The translations under genes were made by a program, and so were the position numbers. The notes beneath the pieces are model-generated. The model was not told the origin of the DNA. It saw nothing but the letters and a program-made list of their open reading frames with translations, and did no database searches. A stretch of DNA of 64,000 nt, from contig MTOU01000012.1 of the NCBI GenBank assembly GCA_002011745.1, positions 124,001 through 188,000 of the forward strand, read 5' to 3'. Within the stretch, counting starts at the first letter, position 1, and the number at the start of each line of letters is the position of its first letter. This document shows positions 8,391 through 16,237 of the stretch, in pieces. This DNA comes from Nitrospirae bacterium JdFR-85 (lineage in GTDB: Bacteria > Nitrospirota > Thermodesulfovibrionia > Thermodesulfovibrionales > JdFR-85).

Positions 8391-9311
8391 ATGGCAGTTG
8401 TATTCTTCGGCACTCCTGATTTTGCAATTCCCACCCTTGAGGCGCTGTACAATACAGGAGAAGAGATAGCCCTTGTGGTAACACAACCTGACAAAGAGGC
8501 TGGAAGGGGACATAGACTGACGCCACCTCCTGTTAAGGTATGGGCAGAACAGAAAGGTCTCAAGATTTTGCAGCCAAATAGGATAAGAGAAGACTCCTTT
8601 ATAGAGATGCTCAAAGATATAGAGCCTGAGTTTATTGTGGTTGTTGCCTATGGGAAGATTCTTCCAGCAGAGGTGCTTTCAATCACCAAGTGTATAAATC
8701 TTCACGCCTCTTTACTACCCAAATACAGAGGAGCGGCTCCCATTCAATGGGCACTGATAAATGGTGAGACAGAGACTGGAGTGACCACAATGTTGATGGA
8801 TGAGGGTCTTGATACAGGTGATATTCTTCTTCAGAAAAGGATTGAAATAAAAGAGAATGACAATACACTGACCCTTTCAGAGAGGCTATCAAAAGAAGGT
8901 GCCATCTTGATGGTGGATACACTGAGAGGATTGAGAGATGGAAGTATCACACCTGTACCCCAGAAAGGTCCATCCAGTTATGCTCCTCCACTTAAGAAGT
9001 CTGACGGAGTGATCCACTGGCATATGCCTGCAGTGGAGATTAACAACAGGATAAGGGGGCTTTACCCTTGGCCCTGTGCCTATACATTCGTGGATGGAAA
9101 GATGTTAAAAATTATAAAGGCCAAGGTGCTTGAGGGCTCTGGTGAACCCTCGGTGGTAGTAAAGAGGGACAAGTCAGAGCTTGTAGTGGGCACTGGAAAG
9201 GGGCTTCTCAGTCTCCTTCTGGTACAGCCAGAGGGCAAGAAGGTGATGGACATAAAGGCATATCTTCAGGGCAGAGGTAGATCAATTAAAGTAGGTCACA
9301 GGCTCGGATGA
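8391..9311 (+). CDS. fmt: Methionyl-tRNA formyltransferase
   Basis: Formylates Met-tRNAfMet using 10-formyltetrahydrofolate. The 306 residues begin with VVFFGTPDFAIP and contain the catalytic-site block LLPKYRGAAPIQWALINGE, with the Asn and His of the active site in CINLHASLLP. The C-terminal domain is of usual size. It lies 5 bases downstream of def and overlaps the DUF116 gene by four bases (ATGA), so def, fmt and the DUF116 gene form one operon. Confidence 0.97.
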   Translation: MAVVFFGTPDFAIPTLEALYNTGEEIALVVTQPDKEAGRGHRLTPPPVKVWAEQKGLKILQPNRIREDSFIEMLKDIEPEFIVVVAYGKILPAEVLSITKCINLHASLLPKYRGAAPIQWALINGETETGVTTMLMDEGLDTGDILLQKRIEIKENDNTLTLSERLSKEGAILMVDTLRGLRDGSITPVPQKGPSSYAPPLKKSDGVIHWHMPAVEINNRIRGLYPWPCAYTFVDGKMLKIIKAKVLEGSGEPSVVVKRDKSELVVGTGKGLLSLLLVQPEGKKVMDIKAYLQGRGRSIKVGHRLG

Positions 9312-9829
9312 GTTACAGATTCCTAAGAGGTCTCCTTTTGAAGGTGCTTTATCCCCTTAGTATGCTTCTGAGTTCTTTCAGAAAGAGCCTTAGAGAGAGT
9401 ATGCAGAGGTGGATAATAAACCTTAATAATAAGCTGGTTATCAAAGAGGGACCCAGGACGAAGAGGATACTATTGCTGCTGCCTCACTGTCTTCAGATTG
9501 ACAAGTGTGATATCAGGTTAACTCACAATATTTACAACTGTAAGAGGTGTGGCAGGTGCGAGATCAAAGACCTTATAGAGATTGCAGAGGAGTATAACCT
9601 AAATCTCTTTGTTGCCACAGGTGGAACACTGGCAAGAAGAATCGTGAGGGATGTCCATCCTGAGGCGATAGTAGCAGTCGCCTGTGAGAGGGACCTCTCC
9701 AGCGGTATTGCAGACACCTATCCACTGCCTGTGATAGGTATACCCAACGAGAGGCCTTTTGGTCCCTGTCTTAATACCAGGGTCTCTCTTGAAAGGGTTA
9801 AAGAGGCTATAAGGGTGCTGGCATCTTAA
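9308..9829 (+). CDS. DUF116 family protein
   Basis: A 173-residue protein with an N-terminal hydrophobic or amphipathic region (about 1-30) and then a cysteine-rich segment: LPHCLQ, CD, C-x2-C-x2-C (NCKRCGRCE) and, later, VACERDLSSGI. This is the pattern of DUF116, a family without an established function; the clustered cysteines suggest a metal or iron-sulfur site. It is translationally coupled to fmt. Many DUF116 genes are found beside fmt in anaerobes. Its last four bases overlap the end of convergent polA. Confidence 0.8.
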   Translation: MSYRFLRGLLLKVLYPLSMLLSSFRKSLRESMQRWIINLNNKLVIKEGPRTKRILLLLPHCLQIDKCDIRLTHNIYNCKRCGRCEIKDLIEIAEEYNLNLFVATGGTLARRIVRDVHPEAIVAVACERDLSSGIADTYPLPVIGIPNERPFGPCLNTRVSLERVKEAIRVLAS

Positions 9830-12450
9830 GAATGTGCCTCTGCCCAGTTTTTTCCTGTGCCGATCTCCACCTTGAGGGGTACAGATAGTTTCACCACAGA
9901 CTCCATCTCTTCTTTAACCATCTCCTTTACATAAGATAATTCCTCTTCGTGGACCTCAAATAGTAACTCATCGTGGATCTGGAGTACGAGACCGCTCCTG
10001 AGGCCCTCAGAACGGATCCTTCTGTAGATATTTATCATAGCCATTTTTATGATGTCTGCAGCCGTGCCCTGCACAGGCGTGTTTATAGCGAGTCTCTCAC
10101 CGAGAGACCTTTCTGAGGCTACTGGTGAATGTAGCTCCGGAATATGTCTTTTTCTACCAAACAGTGTTCTCACATAGCCAAGCCTCTTTGCCTCCTCAAT
10201 TATTCTGTCTGCATATGCCTTCACTCCAGGATAGGTCTCAAAATACCTCTCAATAAACTGTCTTGCATCCTCAATGGATGTCCCTGTCGCCTCTGACAGC
10301 CCAAATGGTGAGATCCCATAGACAATACCAAAGTTTACTGTCTTGGCCAGCCTTCTTATATCTTGGGTCAGTTCATTCTCCTGAAGACTGAAGAGTTCCA
10401 TTGCTGTCTCTGAATGAATATCTCTTTCTTCAATAAATGCCCTTCTCATCTTTTCATCGTTACTCAGGTGTGCAAGGATTCTGAGTTCTATCTGAGAGTA
10501 ATCTGCGCTCAACAGTACATGACCCCTGTCTGCAATAAAGACCCTACGGATTCTCTCCCCCCATTCACCCTTGATTGGTATGTTCTGGAGATTGGGTTCG
10601 CTGCTACTCAGCCTGCCTGTAGAGGTTGCTGTCTGGTTGAAAGTAGTGTGGATTCTGCCTGTCTCAGGGTTAATCATTCTCTGCAGGGCGTCCAGATAGG
10701 TGCTTTTGAGCTTGGCAAGCCCCCTCCACAACAGGAGCTCCTTGGGGAGTTCGTGGACTCTGGCAAGCTCCTGTAGTACTGACATGTCTGTTGAGTAACC
10801 TGTTTTGGTCTTCTTTAGAGGTTTCAGACCAAGTCTGTCAAAGAGTACCTCACTCAACTGGCGTGGCGAGTTTATATTGAACCTCGTACCCGCAAGTCTG
10901 TATATTTTTTCTTCTGTCTCCTTCATCTGCTCATTCACCTCCTGTGAGAGCCTTCTGAGGGCGTCTCTGTCTGCTTTTATCCCCTTGAGTTCCATGCTTG
11001 CGAGCACCTCTATTAATGGCATCTCAATTTTGTAATACACCTCCTGGAGTCCTTCACTCCTGAGGTTTCTGAAGATGATGTCTCTCAGGTTACTGATAAC
11101 AACGGTCTCAGCTACTAAGGCATCTCTGAGCTCTTCCAGGGGTAGTTCAAGAAGCTTTTTTTTACCAAGCTTCTCCTTTATAGAGGGTATTTTTAAGGAG
11201 AGGTACTCAATGGCAAGGTCTTCCAGTTCATGCTCTGGCCTGTTTGGATTCAGAAGCCAGGAGCCTATCATTACATCTTCAAGCAATGCACTGATTCCAA
11301 GTCCTCTTTTTAAGAAGGGTTTAATACACTGCTTCAGATTGTGTCCTACGAGCCTTTTATGTCTGTCTTTCAGAAAGGGTGACATCTCCTTTACAAGGGT
11401 ATCAAAGGAGATACCCTCCTCTGTTAAGAGGTTTTCTTTTATAACGGGCATATAAAATATGTTCTCTCTTTCGTCTGAGATGGTGAGACAGAGGAGGTCC
11501 GTATCCTTTGCATAACACCTCAGGGTAAGACGCTCCTTTACTGTAGAGAGAACCTCTTTCAGTTTTTCTGGTCTGTAAATACTCTTGAAGTCCTTTTTTA
11601 TTTTTGCTGTAGGGATGAGTTTTAGTAAGCTGCCAAACTCAAGTTCTCTGAATAGCCTCAGCAGTTCATTCCAGTCTGGCTCATGTAGAACGCACTCTTT
11701 TAAGGAAAAACTTAGAGGCACCTCTTTATCCAAGGTGGCTAATTCAAGGCTCATCAGAATAGAGTCTCTACTCTCCTGGATCGCCTTCTGGAGCTTTTGT
11801 CTTCCTGCAACAGAGGGATTCCGCAGTAACTCTGACAGACTGAACCTTGAGAGCAGCTCCTTTGCGGTCTTTTCTCCCACTCCTTTGACTCCGGGAATGT
11901 TGTCAATGGTGTCTCCTGTGAGGGCCATAAACTCTGGTATCCTCTCAGGAGGCACGCCGAACTTTTTCATTATGTACTTCCTGTCAATCACTCTATCTTG
12001 TACAGGATCGTATATCTTCACCTTGTCGTTCACTATCTGAAGCATATCCTTGTCAGCAGTTACTATGTATACATCTATGCCCTCCTCTGCTGCAGCAGAT
12101 GCAATGGTGGCAAGAATGTCGTCTGCCTCATACCCCTGTATCTCGTATGTCTTTATCCTGAGTGCATTTACTATTTTTCTTATGTAGGGTATCTGCAGGA
12201 GGAGACTGTTTGGTGTTTCTGGTCTCTGTGCCTTGTATTCCTCGTAGACTCTGTGCCTTTTGGTTGGAGCAGGAGAGTCAAAGGCTATGGCTAATGCATG
12301 AGGAGCTCTTTTCCGTATAAGCTTCAGGAGCATGTTTGTAAATCCATACACTGCATTGGTGGGGAATCCACGGCTGGTACTGAGTCCTTTTATAGCATGG
12401 AAGGCCCTGTAGATATAAGAGTTTCCGTCAATCAGGTAGAGATCGGCCAT
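9826..12450 (-). CDS. polA: DNA polymerase I
   Basis: Family A polymerase of 874 residues for gap filling and primer removal. The 5'-3' exonuclease domain occupies about 1-290 (LIDGNSYIYRAFHA, EGYEADDILAT-type metal motifs). A 3'-5' exonuclease-like domain follows at about 300-470, and the polymerase domain at about 480-874 has motif A (SADYSQIELR), motif B (RRLAKTVNFGIVYG) and motif C (QIHDELLFEV). The exonuclease motif that should read DxE near residue 310 is not there (LRCYAKDTDLLCL instead), so proofreading is probably lost, as in Taq and Bst polymerases. It is convergent with the DUF116 gene. Confidence 0.96.
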   Translation of the reverse strand: MADLYLIDGNSYIYRAFHAIKGLSTSRGFPTNAVYGFTNMLLKLIRKRAPHALAIAFDSPAPTKRHRVYEEYKAQRPETPNSLLLQIPYIRKIVNALRIKTYEIQGYEADDILATIASAAAEEGIDVYIVTADKDMLQIVNDKVKIYDPVQDRVIDRKYIMKKFGVPPERIPEFMALTGDTIDNIPGVKGVGEKTAKELLSRFSLSELLRNPSVAGRQKLQKAIQESRDSILMSLELATLDKEVPLSFSLKECVLHEPDWNELLRLFRELEFGSLLKLIPTAKIKKDFKSIYRPEKLKEVLSTVKERLTLRCYAKDTDLLCLTISDERENIFYMPVIKENLLTEEGISFDTLVKEMSPFLKDRHKRLVGHNLKQCIKPFLKRGLGISALLEDVMIGSWLLNPNRPEHELEDLAIEYLSLKIPSIKEKLGKKKLLELPLEELRDALVAETVVISNLRDIIFRNLRSEGLQEVYYKIEMPLIEVLASMELKGIKADRDALRRLSQEVNEQMKETEEKIYRLAGTRFNINSPRQLSEVLFDRLGLKPLKKTKTGYSTDMSVLQELARVHELPKELLLWRGLAKLKSTYLDALQRMINPETGRIHTTFNQTATSTGRLSSSEPNLQNIPIKGEWGERIRRVFIADRGHVLLSADYSQIELRILAHLSNDEKMRRAFIEERDIHSETAMELFSLQENELTQDIRRLAKTVNFGIVYGISPFGLSEATGTSIEDARQFIERYFETYPGVKAYADRIIEEAKRLGYVRTLFGRKRHIPELHSPVASERSLGERLAINTPVQGTAADIIKMAMINIYRRIRSEGLRSGLVLQIHDELLFEVHEEELSYVKEMVKEEMESVVKLSVPLKVEIGTGKNWAEAHS

Positions 12451-12459
12451 TTAAGGATG

Positions 12460-13371
12460 CTACTCTTCTTCCTTTTTTATAACCCTGTGTCCACCAAACT
12501 CTGCCCTCAGTGCAGCGAGTACCTTTTCTGAGAAAGGCTCTTCCTGTCTTGACCTGAATCTTCTGAAGAGGCTTAAAGCGATTGTACTCACTGGAACCTC
12601 TATATCAACTGCCTCTGTAACCGTCCATCTGCCCTCTCCTGAGTCTTCTACATAGCCTTTGATATTTCTCAGTTCAGGGTCTTGTCTGAGTATCCTCTCA
12701 ATGAGTTCAAGAAGCCATGACCTTATCACGCTGCCTCTCATCCATACCCCTGCAATATCTGCCAGATTGAGCTCCTTCTGGTAAGGAGAATTCCTGAGTA
12801 TCTCAAATCCCTCTGCATATGCTTCCATCAACGCATACTCTATACCATTATGAATCATTTTTACATAATGGCCTGCTCCTGAAGAACCACAGTAGAGAAA
12901 TCCACCCTCAGAAGTAAGACTCTCAAAAACAGGAATAACCTTTTTGTATACCTCATAATCACCACCGATCATGAGACAGAAACCCTCTTCAAGCCCCCAT
13001 ATACCGCCACTTACTCCTATATCAAGAAAGTGGATGCCCTGCTGATGGAGTATCTCTGCCCTTGAGATTGAATCACGATAGTGAGAATTTGCACCGTCAA
13101 TGATGATATCGCCCCTGCTTAGTAGCCCAGAAAGGGTCTCAATATGTTCACCAGTCACCCTTCCTGCAGGAAGCATCAGCCAGACCAGCCTCGGGGGTTC
13201 AAGTTTACTGACCAACTCTTTGAGACTGTACGCAGCAGTTGCCCCTTCCTCCTGTAAGGTTTCTGTTTTTGAGGGTGTTCTGTTGTAGGCGACGACTTCG
13301 TGTCCGTGTCTCAGGAGTCTTCTTGCTATATTCATCCCCATTCTTCCAAGTCCTATGATGCCTATTCTCAT
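12460..13371 (-). CDS. gnd: 6-phosphogluconate dehydrogenase, short (GndA/YqeC-like) type
   Basis: Oxidative decarboxylation of 6-phosphogluconate to ribulose 5-phosphate. The Rossmann motif GLGRMGMNIARRLL opens the protein, and the catalytic region has GVSGGIWGLEEG and HYVKMIHNGIEYA, with the Lys and Asn of the active site. At 303 residues it belongs to the short, often NAD-dependent group rather than the roughly 470-residue E. coli type. It overlaps the upstream 88-residue gene by four bases (ATGA) and lies 9 bases ahead of polA, so these form one reverse-strand operon. Confidence 0.9.
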   Translation of the reverse strand: MRIGIIGLGRMGMNIARRLLRHGHEVVAYNRTPSKTETLQEEGATAAYSLKELVSKLEPPRLVWLMLPAGRVTGEHIETLSGLLSRGDIIIDGANSHYRDSISRAEILHQQGIHFLDIGVSGGIWGLEEGFCLMIGGDYEVYKKVIPVFESLTSEGGFLYCGSSGAGHYVKMIHNGIEYALMEAYAEGFEILRNSPYQKELNLADIAGVWMRGSVIRSWLLELIERILRQDPELRNIKGYVEDSGEGRWTVTEAVDIEVPVSTIALSLFRRFRSRQEEPFSEKVLAALRAEFGGHRVIKKEEE

Positions 13372-13634
13372 CTGTCCTCCTCAGAAATACTCTCAACTAA
13401 CTGCCATTCGGCAAAACCTGGTTTCCTTTCACTCAGTCTTACTGATTTCTGGACAACCCTCTCAATGGTTGGATGTGTCTTCACCGTAGTGTATGCCCTT
13501 ACAAGATTGGCAACAGTAGCCTCCTGTAGAATTATCTCTCTGCCATCCTTCAGTCTGAGGATTGTCCTCAAATGTCTGTGTCCTTCAGGAACCTCTATGA
13601 TAAGTTCATCTATGTCCTCGTTCTTAATTACCAT
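13368..13634 (-). CDS. Small conserved-looking protein of unknown function
   Basis: An 88-residue soluble protein that I do not recognise. It is rich in Glu and Arg, has no cysteines or membrane segment, and looks like a compact alpha/beta domain: IDELIIEVPEGHRHLRTIL, then GREIILQEATVANLVRAY, then a helical tail. The ATGA overlap with the 6-phosphogluconate dehydrogenase gene shows that it is translated. An uncharacterised partner or regulator of that enzyme is possible, but nothing in the sequence proves it. Confidence 0.7.
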   Translation of the reverse strand: MVIKNEDIDELIIEVPEGHRHLRTILRLKDGREIILQEATVANLVRAYTTVKTHPTIERVVQKSVRLSERKPGFAEWQLVESISEEDR

Positions 13635-13693
13635 TCTGTATCTGAAAGCTTAGAGATGCTAAGGACAGAGGTTAAATACTCAGATGTTTCCAT

Positions 13694-13999
13694 TCAAATC
13701 TCTCTTAACCTCTGTAGATACTCCTCCCATTCAGTAGGAAGGAGATATCTCTTTTTGTTGTTGCATTCCTTACAGGCTGCAACTATGTTTGACTTTGTAC
13801 TCTTACCCCCCCTTATTAGGGGGACGATATGATCCATGGTGATCTCACTGGCAGGTACTCTTCTGCCGCAGTAATAACATATACCCTTCTCTTTCTTCTT
13901 CCTCCACCATCTTGTATTTTTCAGTTGCTGGGCCTTGAGGCGTTCCCTTTTTACCTCTTCCTCATTCACCTCTGGTATGAAAAGATATTTCCTCTCCAT
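13694..13999 (-). CDS. HNH endonuclease domain protein
   Basis: A 101-residue protein with a single HNH/McrA-type nuclease fold. CYYC and CKEC are the two zinc-binding pairs, and MDHIVPLIRGGKSTKSNIVAA carries the catalytic His and the Asn. Small stand-alone HNH proteins of this kind are widespread; substrates are mostly unknown. It is divergent from the dCMP deaminase gene. A possible -10 box (TATTAT on the reverse strand) lies six bases before the ATG. Confidence 0.85.
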   Translation of the reverse strand: MERKYLFIPEVNEEEVKRERLKAQQLKNTRWWRKKKEKGICYYCGRRVPASEITMDHIVPLIRGGKSTKSNIVAACKECNNKKRYLLPTEWEEYLQRLREI

Positions 14000-14017
14000 T
14001 GTGATATAATATCATAA

Positions 14018-14036
14018 CTTCAGAGGTTTTCTGAAG
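14018..14036. promoter_or_regulatory. Inverted repeat between divergent genes
   Basis: CTTCAGA and TCTGAAG form a perfect 7-bp inverted repeat with a 5-base centre, in the 67-base gap between the HNH gene and the deaminase gene. It could be an operator shared by both promoters. There is no T-run on either side to make it a terminator. Confidence 0.35.
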
Positions 14037-14066
14037 GAAGCACTCTGTACAGGCTGGTTTAATTTA

Positions 14067-14591
14067 ATGGACGACAATCGTAGAAAGAAGGCAAACTTAA
14101 GACCCTCCTGGGATGAGTACTTTCTTGAGATTGCCAAGGTCGTTTCCACGAGGGCAACCTGTCTGAGAAGAAGATATGGTGCTGTTATAGTGAAGGACAA
14201 TGTGATCGTGAGCACCGGATACAATGGCTCCCCAAGGGGTGCTGTAAACTGTATAGATTCTGGAGTATGTAAGAGAAAAGAACTTAATGTGCCCCCGGGG
14301 CAGAGGTACGAGCTCTGCGTGGCGGTACACGCAGAGCAGAACGCTATAGTCAATGGCCCACCTGAGAGAATGAAAGACGCAACAATTTATATAGCAGGCT
14401 TTGAGGCAGACGGCTCCCTTGCAGACGGGCGTCCATGTCTTCTCTGTAGAAGAATGATCAGAAATGCCCAGATCTCAAAGGTCGTTTATCTAAGCAGAAA
14501 CGGTGAGATAGTAAGGGTGGACAAGCTGGAAGAACTGGAAGAAGTTGATACAGTTCCTACGCCTCTGTTTAAGAATCCAGAAGATTCATAA
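14067..14591 (+). CDS. comEB: Deoxycytidylate deaminase
   Basis: Zinc enzyme converting dCMP to dUMP for thymidylate synthesis. The 174 residues contain the deaminase signature HAEQNAI (zinc His and catalytic Glu) and PCLLC (two zinc Cys), plus TGYNGSPRG, which binds the nucleotide in the dCMP deaminase family. No Shine-Dalgarno sequence is obvious before the ATG. The 3' end overlaps the convergent PUA-like gene by six bases. Confidence 0.92.
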   Translation: MDDNRRKKANLRPSWDEYFLEIAKVVSTRATCLRRRYGAVIVKDNVIVSTGYNGSPRGAVNCIDSGVCKRKELNVPPGQRYELCVAVHAEQNAIVNGPPERMKDATIYIAGFEADGSLADGRPCLLCRRMIRNAQISKVVYLSRNGEIVRVDKLEELEEVDTVPTPLFKNPEDS

Positions 14592-15059
14592 CAGTTCTGA
14601 ACTTACCATCGCCTCTGTTCTTCCCTTAGGAAACTGATGCCTCAGAATCCCCTTTCTATATAACCCGCATCCGAGAACCCTTCTGTTGTATCGGAGTATT
14701 ACATACCCATCTTCCACAGAAGGATACTCCTTCTCAATGTAGCCCTCCTTTAAGAGTTTTATCAGTTCATCCCTGCTAAGCTCAATAAAATTCTTTGTTG
14801 CATTTCTGCCGATTATCTGGAGGCCGTATGTGGTGGGCTTGAATCCATTGTTGAGCTTTCTCAGTATCCTGATACCCAAGAAGTCAAACCTCTTCAGAGC
14901 TGTAAGCTTTAGATACTCCTCCTCAGGGCACCTTGAGGAGACCATCCAGATACCCTTGTTACTCTCAAAGAAGAGATATTCTTTGAATTCTTCTTCGGAT
15001 ATACCAAATCTTTCTTTAAAGTATGTAATAACCTTCTCTCTGTCTGCTAACCTAAGCAT
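14586..15059 (-). CDS. PUA-like RNA-binding domain protein
   Basis: A 157-residue protein. Its C-terminal half (VLGCGLYRKGILRHQFPKGR) resembles the PUA-like domain at the end of RsmF-type rRNA cytosine-C5 methyltransferases, where a GWGK...KNxxPKG pattern occurs. The methyltransferase domain itself is absent. The N-terminal half (FKERFGISEEEF, then an RNA-binding-like strand pattern) is consistent with a stand-alone RNA-binding protein. Specific partner or target unknown. Assignment is by pattern only. Confidence 0.55.
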   Translation of the reverse strand: MLRLADREKVITYFKERFGISEEEFKEYLFFESNKGIWMVSSRCPEEEYLKLTALKRFDFLGIRILRKLNNGFKPTTYGLQIIGRNATKNFIELSRDELIKLLKEGYIEKEYPSVEDGYVILRYNRRVLGCGLYRKGILRHQFPKGRTEAMVSSELL

Positions 15060-15131
15060 GGGATATTTTATACAAACACAAATTATTTAGTATATGTGCA
15101 TAAAATGCAAAAGATTCTTTAGAATAAAATT

Positions 15132-15332
15132 ATGATAAAGGTGGTTTTACATAATGGCAGAACGGAGGAGATTGAAGGTCCAAAACAGGTGAGGCAGATT
15201 CTTAAGGAACTCGGCATCCTGGAGAATACTGTGCTTGTGGCAAGAGGAGAAGATCTCCTTACACCTGACAGGATAGTCCAGGATGGGGAGATTATAGAGT
15301 TGATACCTGTTATTAGTGGAGGCTTCTTATGA
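15132..15332 (+). CDS. ttuB: TtuB-like ubiquitin-fold sulfur carrier
   Basis: A 66-residue beta-grasp protein of the ThiS/MoaD/TtuB group, which carries sulfur as a C-terminal thiocarboxylate. The line-up with Thermus TtuB is good in the part I recall (VARGEDLL, then GEIIELIPVISGG). The next gene overlaps it by four bases and is the TtuA thiolase, so the job is almost certainly supplying sulfur for 2-thioribothymidine in tRNA. Unusually the chain does not stop at the diglycine but ends GGFL, so two residues would have to be removed before activation. No E1-like activating enzyme is in the window. Confidence 0.85.
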   Translation: MIKVVLHNGRTEEIEGPKQVRQILKELGILENTVLVARGEDLLTPDRIVQDGEIIELIPVISGGFL

Positions 15333-16237
15333 AGTGTAGGGTCTGTAAATCATTGGCAGTCATTTCATTGCCTCGTCATAACAGTGCCTTCTGTAAAGAG
15401 CACTTTTTTGAGTTCTTTTATAATCAGGTAAAGAAGGCGATAAAGGAGTTTAGGATGTTCAGACCTTCAGAGAGGATACTTGTATGTGTCTCTGGTGGAA
15501 AGGACAGCCTAAGCCTATGGCATGCCCTTACAGTGCTTGGATATCCTGCAGATGGGTTATACATTGACCTTGGTATAGGAGGTTACTCTGAGAAGTCAAA
15601 AGAGATGGCTGAGAAGATGGCTAACTTGCTCGGCAGAAGACTTATTATTGTGGAGTTTGGTCGTGAATATGCTCCTGTAAATGTGGTGGCCAAAAGGGCG
15701 AGAAGGTCTGAATGTTCTGCTTGTGGTACTATAAAGAGATACTATTTTAACAGGGTTGCATTAGAGGAGGGATATGATGTTGTGGCTACAGGCCATAATC
15801 TCGATGATGAGGCAGCCAGGTTGCTTGGTAACATTCTGAGATGGCATATACCTTTTATTGCAAAACAGTTACCAGTGTTAGAAGAGGAGAATGAGCTAAA
15901 GAAGAAGGTTAAGCCGCTCTGTAGACTTACTGAACAAGAGATTGCTGCCTATGCCTTTCTGAATCGGATAAGTTATATAAGAGATGAGTGTCCCATGAGT
16001 CAGGATTCAACAAGCCTCCTCTACAAAAGGGCACTGAATCTGATAGAGGCAGAAAGTCCTGGAACTAAACACTTTTTTTATCTCGAATTTCTCAAACAGA
16101 GGGATATCTTCTCGGTATCTCCCACAAACCATGATAGGACAGGAATAAAAAGGTGTGAGATCTGTGGAAGTGCCTCCCAGACTGATATATGTTCCTTCTG
16201 TAGGCTGGTCAGTTATCTTCAGCCTCTGAAGACATAG
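15329..16237 (+). CDS. ttuA: tRNA-5-methyluridine(54) 2-sulfurtransferase TtuA
   Basis: PP-loop ATPase that replaces O2 of T54 in tRNA with sulfur, stabilising tRNA at high temperature. The N-terminal zinc finger is CRVC...CKEH; SGGKDS is the PP-loop near residue 53; ECSACG and the Cys of RDECP correspond to the cluster-binding cysteines of Thermus TtuA; a second zinc finger CEIC...CSFC closes the 302-residue chain. ATGHNLDDEA is also conserved. It is translationally coupled to ttuB and its end overlaps the convergent secretin gene by 29 bases. Confidence 0.92.
   Translation: MKCRVCKSLAVISLPRHNSAFCKEHFFEFFYNQVKKAIKEFRMFRPSERILVCVSGGKDSLSLWHALTVLGYPADGLYIDLGIGGYSEKSKEMAEKMANLLGRRLIIVEFGREYAPVNVVAKRARRSECSACGTIKRYYFNRVALEEGYDVVATGHNLDDEAARLLGNILRWHIPFIAKQLPVLEEENELKKKVKPLCRLTEQEIAAYAFLNRISYIRDECPMSQDSTSLLYKRALNLIEAESPGTKHFFYLEFLKQRDIFSVSPTNHDRTGIKRCEICGSASQTDICSFCRLVSYLQPLKT

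Noticed and set aside
10414-12531. Several open frames antisense to polA
   Set aside because: They lie opposite a clearly real gene, have no ribosome sites or recognisable domains, and are shadows of its codon pattern.
15125-15130. TAAAAT before ttuB as a leaderless promoter
   Set aside because: It ends one base before the ATG, too close, and no -35 is evident.
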